From contig NZ_VAJL01000001.1 of the NCBI RefSeq assembly GCF_006175945.1, positions 1,922,001-1,986,000 on the forward strand: 64,000 nt of DNA, read 5' to 3'. A program made the position numbers and the translations under genes. Origin of the DNA: Chryseobacterium mulctrae (lineage in GTDB: Bacteria > Bacteroidota > Bacteroidia > Flavobacteriales > Weeksellaceae). A model generated the notes under the pieces. That model made no database searches. It had not been told where the DNA came from and was given only the letters and a program-made list of their open reading frames with translations. Positions 17,908-26,096 of the stretch are shown piece by piece (position 1 is the first letter of the stretch; each line of letters begins with the position of its first letter).

Positions 17908-20556
17908 TTAGAAGTTGAAAGATAAATTGGCTGCCCAAGTTCTTCCGAATCCAAAGAATACTCTGTTTGAAGTATCAATACCTTTGTAGAAATTCGCTGG
18001 ATTGTTGATGTAAGTATTATACAATGCCTGTGCTTGTGCATCTGTATTTGTAGGAGTTTTGAAATCTCCAACATTTTTCACAAAATTATTTGTTGCTCCA
18101 TCAGCGATGTAAGTAGTGTCAAACAAGTTATAAACGTTTGCTCCTACTGTAAAGTACTGAGCTGTGTTTTTTAATCTGATTTTAAATGACGCTCCTATAT
18201 CAAAAAGATTGAAATCTGGCAATTGAAGAGACCCTCTTTCTTGATTAGCGACCGTAGTGAACGTTGCTGCATCGATAGAAGAATATAACTTCCCAACATA
18301 TCTCCAAGTACCATAAATATTAAGGTCTCTTACAGGTCTCGCCGTAACACCTAAAGATGCTGTAACTTGTGGAATACTGTTATTACTACTTCCTCCTACT
18401 TTTACTCCATCCAAATAAAGTGTGTTGGTAGTTTTATTACCTACTACAGCAACTGGATTGTTGTTGTCATCAAAATTAGATCCTGTAGCATTACCTTTAT
18501 ATTGGTAGTCACCATAAGATAACATACCCTGGAATTCTAAGAAATGGAATGGTTTATAAACTGCATCTACTTCTACCCCCATGTGTAATTGGGTAATACC
18601 ACTGATTTCAGAGTATCCATTTACCTGAGCAATTCCTCCAGGTGCTGCTGGATCAGCAATATCGAATATTTGACTACCTCTTCTTAACCATCTGTCTTTC
18701 CATTCAGTTCTGTAAAGGTTAACATTTGCTGATAATTTAGGAGACCTGAAACCGTACCCAATTTCTGCTGAGAAGATTTTCTCGTTAGTCAAACTAGGAT
18801 TCAATACCTGATAGTTGCTAGGATATACAGAGTTCATAAACGGCTGCTTGCTGTAATAACCTACGTTTGCAAATACGTTGTGATAGTCGTTAATGTTATA
18901 GTTAGCTCCCCCTTTGATGTTATAACCAAATAGATCTTTAAATCCTGTTTTAGTATTCACAATCTGTCCTGTAGTTGGACTAGGTTGTCTAGTTACACCG
19001 TCTTTAACGAAGTTATCTATTCTCTGATAAGATTGGTTTGATACTGATCCTTGTAAGAATGCAGATAATTTATCTTTAGTATATTCTACCTGAGCAAAAC
19101 CGCTATACCAAAGAACTTCTCCATCATTACTAAATCCTACTTGGTCAGTTATAGGAGCTGTTTTCCCGCCAAAAGGGTTCCAAGAAAGTTTTTTGTAATC
19201 ATATACATTGCTTACTACATTAGGAGCAACATTAGCGTTTTTGTTATCTTTGTAACCTGTAGCACCATAAAGATCTGATATTACCTGATAGTGATATCCG
19301 TAATAATATCTGTCATCAGTTCCTACTGAGAAACTCCAATTGTCGTTTACTTTATGTTGGAAATTAGCTAAAATACCATACCAGTTGTGAGAATTAACAT
19401 TTGCTCTTCTAATAAGTGTTCCACCATTTGCTGCATTAGGCGCATATGGGTTTACAGCTGCATTAGCTGCGAAAATTGCATCATAATCGAAATGACCTGT
19501 GTTATCGTAGAAACCAGTCATACCTTTGTTTGCGACTCTACCTAGGTCACCGGTACCACCACCTCTACCGTTAGACATATATAAAACTGTACTTAACTTA
19601 GACTTTTCATTCATCGTCCAGTCCCAGTTTAACATCATTACCGGTTTTGAATAATAGTTTGATCTGTTTGCAATAGCATATCTGTCGCCATTAGCTCCAG
19701 TTTTATATCCGAAATCAGAATTGTATTGTCTGTACGGAGAACCATCATTATCCGGATTGAATTTAATATAATTAAAAATCGTTGAAGCGTATGTTCTTTG
19801 ATCGTGCCATTGTGGAGAAGACGTCAAAGTAAACTGGAAGTTATGCTTTTTGTTTGCCTCCCATCCTAATGCAAAATAATAAGCATATGATTCAAAGTCA
19901 GTATTTTCAATATAAGTACCTCCAGCAGTTCTACTCATTAAGAATGAAGAAGCCCAACCATTGTCACTTTTTCCGGTATTGTAAGCGAATGAAGTTTTTA
20001 AATAATCATTATTACCTACTCCTAATCGTACTACACCACCTTTCTTCATATCTGCTGTACGAGTAATGAAGTTCATTGTACCTCCAACAGAAGCGATTCC
20101 TAATTTAGAAGAACCTAAACCTCTCTGAGTTTGCATGAAACTAGTTACATCAGCAAGACCAGTCCAGTTAGAAAAATAAACAGAACCACCTTCCATATCA
20201 TTTACAGGCATACCGTTTACCATTACAGCGATGTTTCTTGATTCGAAACCTCTCATGGTGATACCTCCATCTCCAAAACCACCTCCTGATTTTGTAGCGT
20301 ACACTGATGGCGTTGTGTTTAAAATCTCAGTAAGTTCCTGATTTCCTAATCTTTCGATGATTTGTGCTGCCTTAATAGTAGAAGCAGCAACTGGTGTTTT
20401 TCTATCTTTAGCGATATCGGTTACACCTTGTAAAATAACTTCCTCAATGTCTTTAGACTTGGTTTTTACCGAGTCTTGAGTTTCTTGTGCGTAATATACA
20501 CTTGCCGTAGAAAGCGTGATTAACACAGTTAGCATCGATTTGTTGATTAATTTCAT
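17908..20556 (-). CDS. TonB-dependent outer-membrane receptor
   Basis: 882 residues. A signal peptide (to about YYAQ) and a short TonB-box-like IEEVILQGV segment precede the plug domain (TPVAASTIKAAQIIERLG, ITMRGFESRNIAVMVNGMPVNDMEGG, GLGSSKLGIASVGGTMNFIT), then a long beta-barrel ending in an aromatic Phe (LSFNF). There is no N-terminal carboxypeptidase-like domain and no SusD partner gene, so it is a siderophore/vitamin-type or general substrate receptor rather than a SusCD system. The substrate cannot be told. A terminator follows; the 212-base upstream region holds no perfect -7 box. Confidence 0.92.
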   Translation of the reverse strand: MKLINKSMLTVLITLSTASVYYAQETQDSVKTKSKDIEEVILQGVTDIAKDRKTPVAASTIKAAQIIERLGNQELTEILNTTPSVYATKSGGGFGDGGITMRGFESRNIAVMVNGMPVNDMEGGSVYFSNWTGLADVTSFMQTQRGLGSSKLGIASVGGTMNFITRTADMKKGGVVRLGVGNNDYLKTSFAYNTGKSDNGWASSFLMSRTAGGTYIENTDFESYAYYFALGWEANKKHNFQFTLTSSPQWHDQRTYASTIFNYIKFNPDNDGSPYRQYNSDFGYKTGANGDRYAIANRSNYYSKPVMMLNWDWTMNEKSKLSTVLYMSNGRGGGTGDLGRVANKGMTGFYDNTGHFDYDAIFAANAAVNPYAPNAANGGTLIRRANVNSHNWYGILANFQHKVNDNWSFSVGTDDRYYYGYHYQVISDLYGATGYKDNKNANVAPNVVSNVYDYKKLSWNPFGGKTAPITDQVGFSNDGEVLWYSGFAQVEYTKDKLSAFLQGSVSNQSYQRIDNFVKDGVTRQPSPTTGQIVNTKTGFKDLFGYNIKGGANYNINDYHNVFANVGYYSKQPFMNSVYPSNYQVLNPSLTNEKIFSAEIGYGFRSPKLSANVNLYRTEWKDRWLRRGSQIFDIADPAAPGGIAQVNGYSEISGITQLHMGVEVDAVYKPFHFLEFQGMLSYGDYQYKGNATGSNFDDNNNPVAVVGNKTTNTLYLDGVKVGGSSNNSIPQVTASLGVTARPVRDLNIYGTWRYVGKLYSSIDAATFTTVANQERGSLQLPDFNLFDIGASFKIRLKNTAQYFTVGANVYNLFDTTYIADGATNNFVKNVGDFKTPTNTDAQAQALYNTYINNPANFYKGIDTSNRVFFGFGRTWAANLSFNF

Positions 20557-20768
20557 AATCGTAAGTAATAGTTAGAATTAAATTTTATGCAAAATTCGAC
20601 AAATAAAATTTAACTATTATTAACTGAATGTTAATTTTTAACTATTCTTAACAAAGCTTAATCTGTTGATTTTCAGAACAAAATACAAAAACCGAATTAT
20701 GAGGTGAAAAAAATCATATTATTTAATTTTTAACAAAATACCTTTGTTTTTATTAAAAATATAATGTT

Positions 20769-21629
20769 TTACATAACAGCTTTTAAACTTAAATCGATAT
20801 TATTAGCAGAATGAGTAAGTGCTCCGACAGAGATAAAAGTAACTCCTGTGGTAGCAATATCTTTCAGCTGATCTCTTGTAATTCCACCGGAAGCTTCGCT
20901 TTCACACGTGCCATCGATTAGCTTAACTGCTTTTTTCATTGTGGCAACATCCATATTATCGAGCATAATTCTATCGACCTTTGCATTAATTGCTTCCTGT
21001 ACTTCTTCAAGATTTCTGGTTTCGACTTCAATCTTCAGCTTTTTCTTCGACTTTTTCACATAGTCTTTTGCCATTTTTACGGCGTTGGTAATACTTCCGT
21101 TATAATCAATGTGATTGTCTTTCAACATAATCATATCATACAAACCGTATCTGTGATTGGTTCCGCCACCGATAGCAACTGCCCATTTTTCACAAACCCT
21201 GAAATTAGGTGTGGTTTTTCGCGTATCTAAAAGTTTTGTTTTTGTACCGATTAATCTAGAATCCCAATCATGAGTTAATGTAGCGATCCCACTCATTCTC
21301 TGCATACAATTGAGAACTAATCTTTCCGTTGAAAGAATAGATCTTGCACTTCCTGTTACAATAAATGCGATATCGCCTGCTTTTGCAACGTCACCGTCTT
21401 TAATATAATTTTCAACTACTAAATTTTTATCAAAAGTTTTAAAAATAATTTCGGCCAGCTCAACACCTGCCAAAATACAGTTTTCTTTTACCAAAAGTTT
21501 TGCACTTTGCTGAAGGTCTTTAGGAATTGTAGACAAAGTAGAGTGATCTCCATCCTGAATGTCTTCTTCTAAAGCATTTTTTATAAACTGCTTTAAAACT
21601 TTATCTGTAGCGTAGCTTGGTCTTTTCAT
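20769..21629 (-). CDS. nadC: Nicotinate-nucleotide pyrophosphorylase (quinolinate phosphoribosyltransferase)
   Basis: 286 residues. It makes nicotinate mononucleotide from quinolinate and PRPP in de novo NAD synthesis. Signatures seen: NCMQRMSGIAT, the DTRKTTPNFRVCEKWAV active site with substrate-binding Arg and Lys, GGGTNHRYGLYDMIMLKDNHI, and the C-terminal barrel strands VDRIMLDNM and CESEASGGI. It starts 20 bases after nadB and is the last gene of the operon. No nadA is visible in the window. Confidence 0.96.
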   Translation of the reverse strand: MKRPSYATDKVLKQFIKNALEEDIQDGDHSTLSTIPKDLQQSAKLLVKENCILAGVELAEIIFKTFDKNLVVENYIKDGDVAKAGDIAFIVTGSARSILSTERLVLNCMQRMSGIATLTHDWDSRLIGTKTKLLDTRKTTPNFRVCEKWAVAIGGGTNHRYGLYDMIMLKDNHIDYNGSITNAVKMAKDYVKKSKKKLKIEVETRNLEEVQEAINAKVDRIMLDNMDVATMKKAVKLIDGTCESEASGGITRDQLKDIATTGVTFISVGALTHSANNIDLSLKAVM

Positions 21630-21649
21630 GATCCTTATTTAATAATCAA

Positions 21650-23227
21650 TTATGCTTGAACTAAATCTTTATTGTAAAATGCACCTTTATTTTGAGTCAT
21701 TTCCATCGATTGGGTGATAATCAGATGTGCAACTGTTGTAAGGTTTCTTAATTCTGAAAGTTGCGGCGAGAGGATAGAGTAATGATAAATTTCGTCAACG
21801 GCAGCAGCAATTTCTGCATGTTTCTGCAATGCCATTTTCAGCCTGTTATTACTTCTAACAATTCCTACCAGATTACTCATCATTTCCTGAAGCTGTTTTC
21901 TGAGGTAAGAAACAATCACCATTTCGTCAATGATTTTCATTCCTTCTTCATTCCATTCCGGAACGGCTTTTAAATCATCAAAATTAAAATTATTTTCTTT
22001 TAATAATTCTACCGTTTTCATCGCTGCGTTGTGGCCAAAAACCAAACCTTCCAATAAAGAATTTGAAGCCAGTCTGTTTGCTCCATGAAGTCCGGAATTG
22101 GTGCATTCTCCGACAGCGAATAAATTATTCAATGAAGATTGTCCGTCTTTATCAACATCAATCCCACCCATCAAGTAATGACATGCCGGAACTACAGGAA
22201 TCAATTGAGTGAAAGGATCAACCCCTTCACTTTTACATTTTTTATAAATATTTGGGAAATGTTCTAGAAATTTTTCCTGATTCATTTCACGACAATCGAG
22301 ACCAACATATTCATCACCTGTGATTTTCATTTCGGCATCAATAGCTCTTGCAACGATGTCTCTAGAAGCCAATTCTTCCCTCTCATCATACTTCTGCATA
22401 AACTTCTCCCCTCTTTTGGTCCTCAATTTTGCTCCGTCACCACGAACTGCCTCAGAAATTAAAAACAACATTCCATCGATTTTGCTATACAAAGCAGTCG
22501 GATGAAACTGATAATATTGCATATTGGTCACTTTCCCTTTTGCACGAGCAACGAAAGCGATTCCGTCTCCGGTTGCAATGGTAGGATTGGTCGTATTTTT
22601 ATAAACATGCCCTGCTCCACCAGTAGCAACCAACGTAATCTTGGAAGTAATTTTTTTTATTGTTTTTGATTTTTCATCTAAAATATAGGCACCATAACAA
22701 TTAATTTCACCTTCATTTAATTCTTTTCCGGGAACATGGTGCTGCGTAATGATATCGATTACGTAATGATGATCGAGAATTTCTATATTCGGGCTATTTT
22801 TAACCGTTTGAAGCAAAGCTCTTTCAATCTCAAAACCAGTAATATCTTTGTGATGTACAATTCTGTTTTCCGTATGACCTCCTTCTCTTCCTAAAGCAAA
22901 TTCGCCATTTTTCTTATCAAAATTGGCACCCCATTCTACAATTTCATTAAACCTTGCAGGAGCTTCTCTTACCACCATTTCTACAACATCACGTTTGTTT
23001 TCGCCGTCGCCGGCTCTCATGGTATCTTCGATGTGCTTTTCGAAATTATCATTTTTAGAATCGGTAACCACCGCCAAACCACCTTGAGCATATTTGGTAT
23101 TGCTCTCGTCCTCGTCTGATTTTGTTACAATGATTATTTTGGCATCGGGGAATTGTTCTGAAACTTTTATGGCATAAGATAATCCGGAAATTCCGGAACC
23201 AATCACTAATACATCCGCTTTTATCAT
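21650..23227 (-). CDS. nadB: L-aspartate oxidase
   Basis: 525 residues. The FAD enzyme oxidises aspartate to iminoaspartate, the first step of de novo NAD synthesis. The dinucleotide-binding start VLVIGSGISGLSYAI, the KYAQGGLAVV loop, the EGGHTENRIVHHKD active-site region, QFHPTALY and HGANRLASNSLLEG are all present, with the C-terminal helical bundle. It would normally pass its product to NadA; that gene must lie elsewhere or be replaced. Second gene of the nitroreductase-nadB-nadC operon. Confidence 0.96.
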   Translation of the reverse strand: MIKADVLVIGSGISGLSYAIKVSEQFPDAKIIIVTKSDEDESNTKYAQGGLAVVTDSKNDNFEKHIEDTMRAGDGENKRDVVEMVVREAPARFNEIVEWGANFDKKNGEFALGREGGHTENRIVHHKDITGFEIERALLQTVKNSPNIEILDHHYVIDIITQHHVPGKELNEGEINCYGAYILDEKSKTIKKITSKITLVATGGAGHVYKNTTNPTIATGDGIAFVARAKGKVTNMQYYQFHPTALYSKIDGMLFLISEAVRGDGAKLRTKRGEKFMQKYDEREELASRDIVARAIDAEMKITGDEYVGLDCREMNQEKFLEHFPNIYKKCKSEGVDPFTQLIPVVPACHYLMGGIDVDKDGQSSLNNLFAVGECTNSGLHGANRLASNSLLEGLVFGHNAAMKTVELLKENNFNFDDLKAVPEWNEEGMKIIDEMVIVSYLRKQLQEMMSNLVGIVRSNNRLKMALQKHAEIAAAVDEIYHYSILSPQLSELRNLTTVAHLIITQSMEMTQNKGAFYNKDLVQA

Positions 23228-23257
23228 ATTCTTGCTTTAAGACAATCGTCTAAATAA

Positions 23258-23887
23258 TTAAATAAATTTAAACAATTTTTCGTTTGGTTTTCTTACTTTT
23301 TTCATGTGTTGGAATTGATCTTCTTCTGATCTGTAGCCCAAAGCCAAAGTAACCGTTACTTTTTCTTTTTCAGAATCTATATTTAAAATCTCTTCAATGA
23401 TATCTTGCCTGAAACCTTCCATTGGACATGTATCAACACTTTCAATCGCAGCTGCATACATTAAATTGGCTAAAACGATATAAGATTGTTTTTCTGCCCA
23501 GTTTAAAATATCATCGTGTTCCTGTCTTCCAAAATGACCTGTAATACTATTCCTGAATAAATCTAAACTTTCTACAGGCTGATGACGCACTTCGGAGATG
23601 TGTCTGAAATATCCATCAAGATATGTCTCTTCAATATTTTTTTTTGAAACTAAAATAATGAGATGTGAACATGTAGAAATTTGTGAAGGATTGTAGAAAG
23701 CCGGTATTAACTTCTCCTTCATTTCTAAACTTTCCACTACGAATATTTTATAAGGCTGAAGTCCCAGTGAGCTTGCCGCCAGTTTTCCAGACTCAAGAAT
23801 ATTGAGAAGGATGTCTTGCGGAATAATCATTTCGGGGTTGAATTTTTTTACAGAATATCTTCTGCTTAAAGCTTCCAAATAATTCAT
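23258..23887 (-). CDS. Nitroreductase family NAD(P)H-dependent flavoprotein
   Basis: 209 residues. The FMN-binding start ALSRRYSVKKFNPEM has the conserved basic residues, ASSLGLQPYKIFVV is the classic S-x-x-x-x-Q-P-(W/Y) block, and the C-terminus has TVTLALGYRSEEDQ. It reduces nitro compounds or quinones with NAD(P)H; the natural substrate is unknown. It heads an operon with nadB and nadC (30-base gap), so expression is tied to NAD synthesis. The start is fixed by a -7 box 5 bases upstream. Confidence 0.88.
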   Translation of the reverse strand: MNYLEALSRRYSVKKFNPEMIIPQDILLNILESGKLAASSLGLQPYKIFVVESLEMKEKLIPAFYNPSQISTCSHLIILVSKKNIEETYLDGYFRHISEVRHQPVESLDLFRNSITGHFGRQEHDDILNWAEKQSYIVLANLMYAAAIESVDTCPMEGFRQDIIEEILNIDSEKEKVTVTLALGYRSEEDQFQHMKKVRKPNEKLFKFI

Positions 23888-23892
23888 AACAA

Positions 23893-23900
23893 CAAATTTA
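23893..23900 (-). promoter_or_regulatory. -7 box of the nitroreductase-nadB-nadC operon
   Basis: TAAATTTG on the minus strand, followed by TTGTT and then ATG: 5 bases only, so the mRNA may be leaderless. Confidence 0.55.
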
Positions 23901-23960
23901 AGAATTGATGCTGAATAAAGCCTGCTTTAAGTAAAATATCTATTTGGAAATTCTCTAAAT

Positions 23961-23998
23961 AAAAAAGGATCTGCCTCAATGATGAGACAGATCCTTTA
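23961..23998 (-). terminator. Terminator of the TonB-DUF5689 operon
   Basis: AAAGGATCTG pairs with CAGATCCTTT, with an inner TCA/TGA stem and a T run on the minus strand. Confidence 0.85.
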
Positions 23999-24020
23999 TA
24001 AATCTTAATGAATCAGTTAA

Positions 24021-26084
24021 TTACTGGCCTTTAATTTTGAAATCATCAATTTCCCACGTTGCAGCAGCAGCAGATGTTGATGTATATTTAAATGCAATTC
24101 TTACATTTTTCCCTAAGAATGCTGATAAATCTACGTTTCCTGAACTTACCCAGTCACCAAATGCAGCATTGTTTGTATCTAATGCAGCAGGTAAAAGAAC
24201 CCAAGTAGTTGTTGCAGGATTTCCTGTATAATTTTCTGTAGCATAAACCTGTAAAGCATTTCCGCCGTATCTTACATCACTAATAAAGTTTACAGCTGCT
24301 TTAGTTTTACCTACTAAACTCACTGATTTAGAAATTAACCAGTCTTCGTTTGCAGCATTTCCTAGTGGAGCACTCATTACCGCATAATAATTGGTTCCAT
24401 TACCTTGGCTTGAAGTATTCCAAACCTGAGTACCAGCAACATTAACAGCCGTCCAATCTGAACTAAAACCACCTGCAGCAAAACCATCACTATACAATAC
24501 TGGAAGTGGTGTATAAACTGAGCCATCACATCTTGGATCATCTAAATCTGCACCCAAAACATCTGTAATCCAAAGTTGGTAAGTACCATTAAATATACTT
24601 AAAACCCCATAAACATCACCTTTCCCAGATTCAATAACCTGACCTGCAAAATCAGCAAAGTTACTTGTTCTCAATAAAACTTTGTTTCCTGAACAGTCTT
24701 CTAAAGTTCTGTTTGTAACTGCACCAGAAGCATATACTTTTTCTAAATCTCCGGCAATGAATTGAAGATCTTTGATCTTAACCCATCTACCAACATCAGC
24801 CATTGTAAATTGAGTGATTGCTTTTTCAGTAGCCGTAACCGCAGTAATTGCTTTTTTAGAATCGAAGAAATATTTGTAAACATCTGCTTCAGCAATTCTA
24901 CCAACTGCTCCACTGAATGGAACTCCCAACTGAATCTCTCCGTTAACAGCTCCTACATATAAGTTCTTAAGCTTCACATAAACTTCTTTACCTACAACAA
25001 ATCGAGGATCATTGAACATATCTGCTTTATCAATATTAATTCTAATACCTCCTGTAGCATCTTCAACATAAATATATTTGAAAAGGTTTGCAGATTTATC
25101 ATTAGCGATTACTTTTGCTTTCAATACAAAATCACCAGTGATTAAAGTAAGCGGGCTTGTTACCAATTGCTTTACTTCTGCAACTGTTTTCTGAGTTAAG
25201 CCATTATCGCTGTATTCACAAGGGTTTGATGCAATACCATCGAGTCTTGGGAATTTAGTCATCTCAAGATCTGTAGCCTTATTGATATACATTTGGTATG
25301 TACTATTGAATTTACTATAAATACCAACAAATTTACCATTTCCTGAAGGCAAGATTTGATTTGCAAATGATGCATAACCACTGTTTCTTACCACTCTTGT
25401 TGTAGCTGTACTGTTATCTCTGATAAGTCTATCAACCGTAACTCCGTTTGGAGCATAATTTGTGCATAAGATTCTGCTGTCGAATTCAGCATTATCCATT
25501 TGAATCAAACATCCGATATACTGATCGTTCGCAGAAACCATCTGTAATGAAGTCATGATTTTAGGAACAATATTCGCTCTAACAGAACAAGATCTGAAAA
25601 TTTTTGCAGGTACAAGTTTTTCAGGAATTCTTGATACTGAAGTTGCTGCAGTTTCAGTTCCATTTTTCACTCCTAATTGTACAACACCACCATAAGTTCC
25701 TAAAGATAAACCTGCAAGTTTAATATAAACTTTAGAACCTTGAGGATAGTTTGTATATGTACTTACAGCATCTACACTGATCACAAATCCTTGAGTAGGA
25801 TTTTCAGGCTTATCCTGAATGTAAATTGTTTTGTAAATATTTCCTGTTTCATCTGTTGATGAAACATATCCTTCTACAATATCAGTAGAATTATCTGGAA
25901 AAGTGAAAGATGTAGTTGTATATTTCGCTCTCAACTGAGTAAGCGTCATTGTCGCAGTAAGATCTGCGCACTGATAGCCATCAAGATTGGGCTCATTATA
26001 TTTATCATCGTGTACGCAACCGGCAATTACCAACGCTGCAATCATCACGAAAATATACTTTAAAATTGAATTATATTTTTTCAT
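24021..26084 (-). CDS. DUF5689 lipoprotein with C-terminal choice-of-anchor J-like domain
   Basis: 687 residues. A lipoprotein signal ends at Cys23 (LVIAGC). Two DUF5689 units follow: one from TLTQLRAKY to about 280 and one from TVAEVKQLV to about 510. Each has an OB-like pattern (VEGYVSSTDETGNIYKTIYIQD, VIANDKSANLFKYIYVEDA, and QLGV-containing strands). The C-terminal 150 residues resemble a choice-of-anchor J beta-sandwich (LYSDGFAAGGFSSDW, WEIDDFKIKG at the end). It starts 12 bases after the TonB receptor gene. DUF5689 repeats resemble the OB-like parts of extracellular nucleases, so nucleic-acid binding is an inference; the family function is not known. Confidence 0.82.
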   Translation of the reverse strand: MKKYNSILKYIFVMIAALVIAGCVHDDKYNEPNLDGYQCADLTATMTLTQLRAKYTTTSFTFPDNSTDIVEGYVSSTDETGNIYKTIYIQDKPENPTQGFVISVDAVSTYTNYPQGSKVYIKLAGLSLGTYGGVVQLGVKNGTETAATSVSRIPEKLVPAKIFRSCSVRANIVPKIMTSLQMVSANDQYIGCLIQMDNAEFDSRILCTNYAPNGVTVDRLIRDNSTATTRVVRNSGYASFANQILPSGNGKFVGIYSKFNSTYQMYINKATDLEMTKFPRLDGIASNPCEYSDNGLTQKTVAEVKQLVTSPLTLITGDFVLKAKVIANDKSANLFKYIYVEDATGGIRINIDKADMFNDPRFVVGKEVYVKLKNLYVGAVNGEIQLGVPFSGAVGRIAEADVYKYFFDSKKAITAVTATEKAITQFTMADVGRWVKIKDLQFIAGDLEKVYASGAVTNRTLEDCSGNKVLLRTSNFADFAGQVIESGKGDVYGVLSIFNGTYQLWITDVLGADLDDPRCDGSVYTPLPVLYSDGFAAGGFSSDWTAVNVAGTQVWNTSSQGNGTNYYAVMSAPLGNAANEDWLISKSVSLVGKTKAAVNFISDVRYGGNALQVYATENYTGNPATTTWVLLPAALDTNNAAFGDWVSSGNVDLSAFLGKNVRIAFKYTSTSAAAATWEIDDFKIKGQ

Positions 26085-26096
26085 TATTACCTTGTT

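Noticed and set aside
17908..20556. SusC/SusD polysaccharide utilisation locus
   Set aside because: Neither TonB receptor in the 17-29 kb region has a SusD partner or linked glycoside hydrolases.
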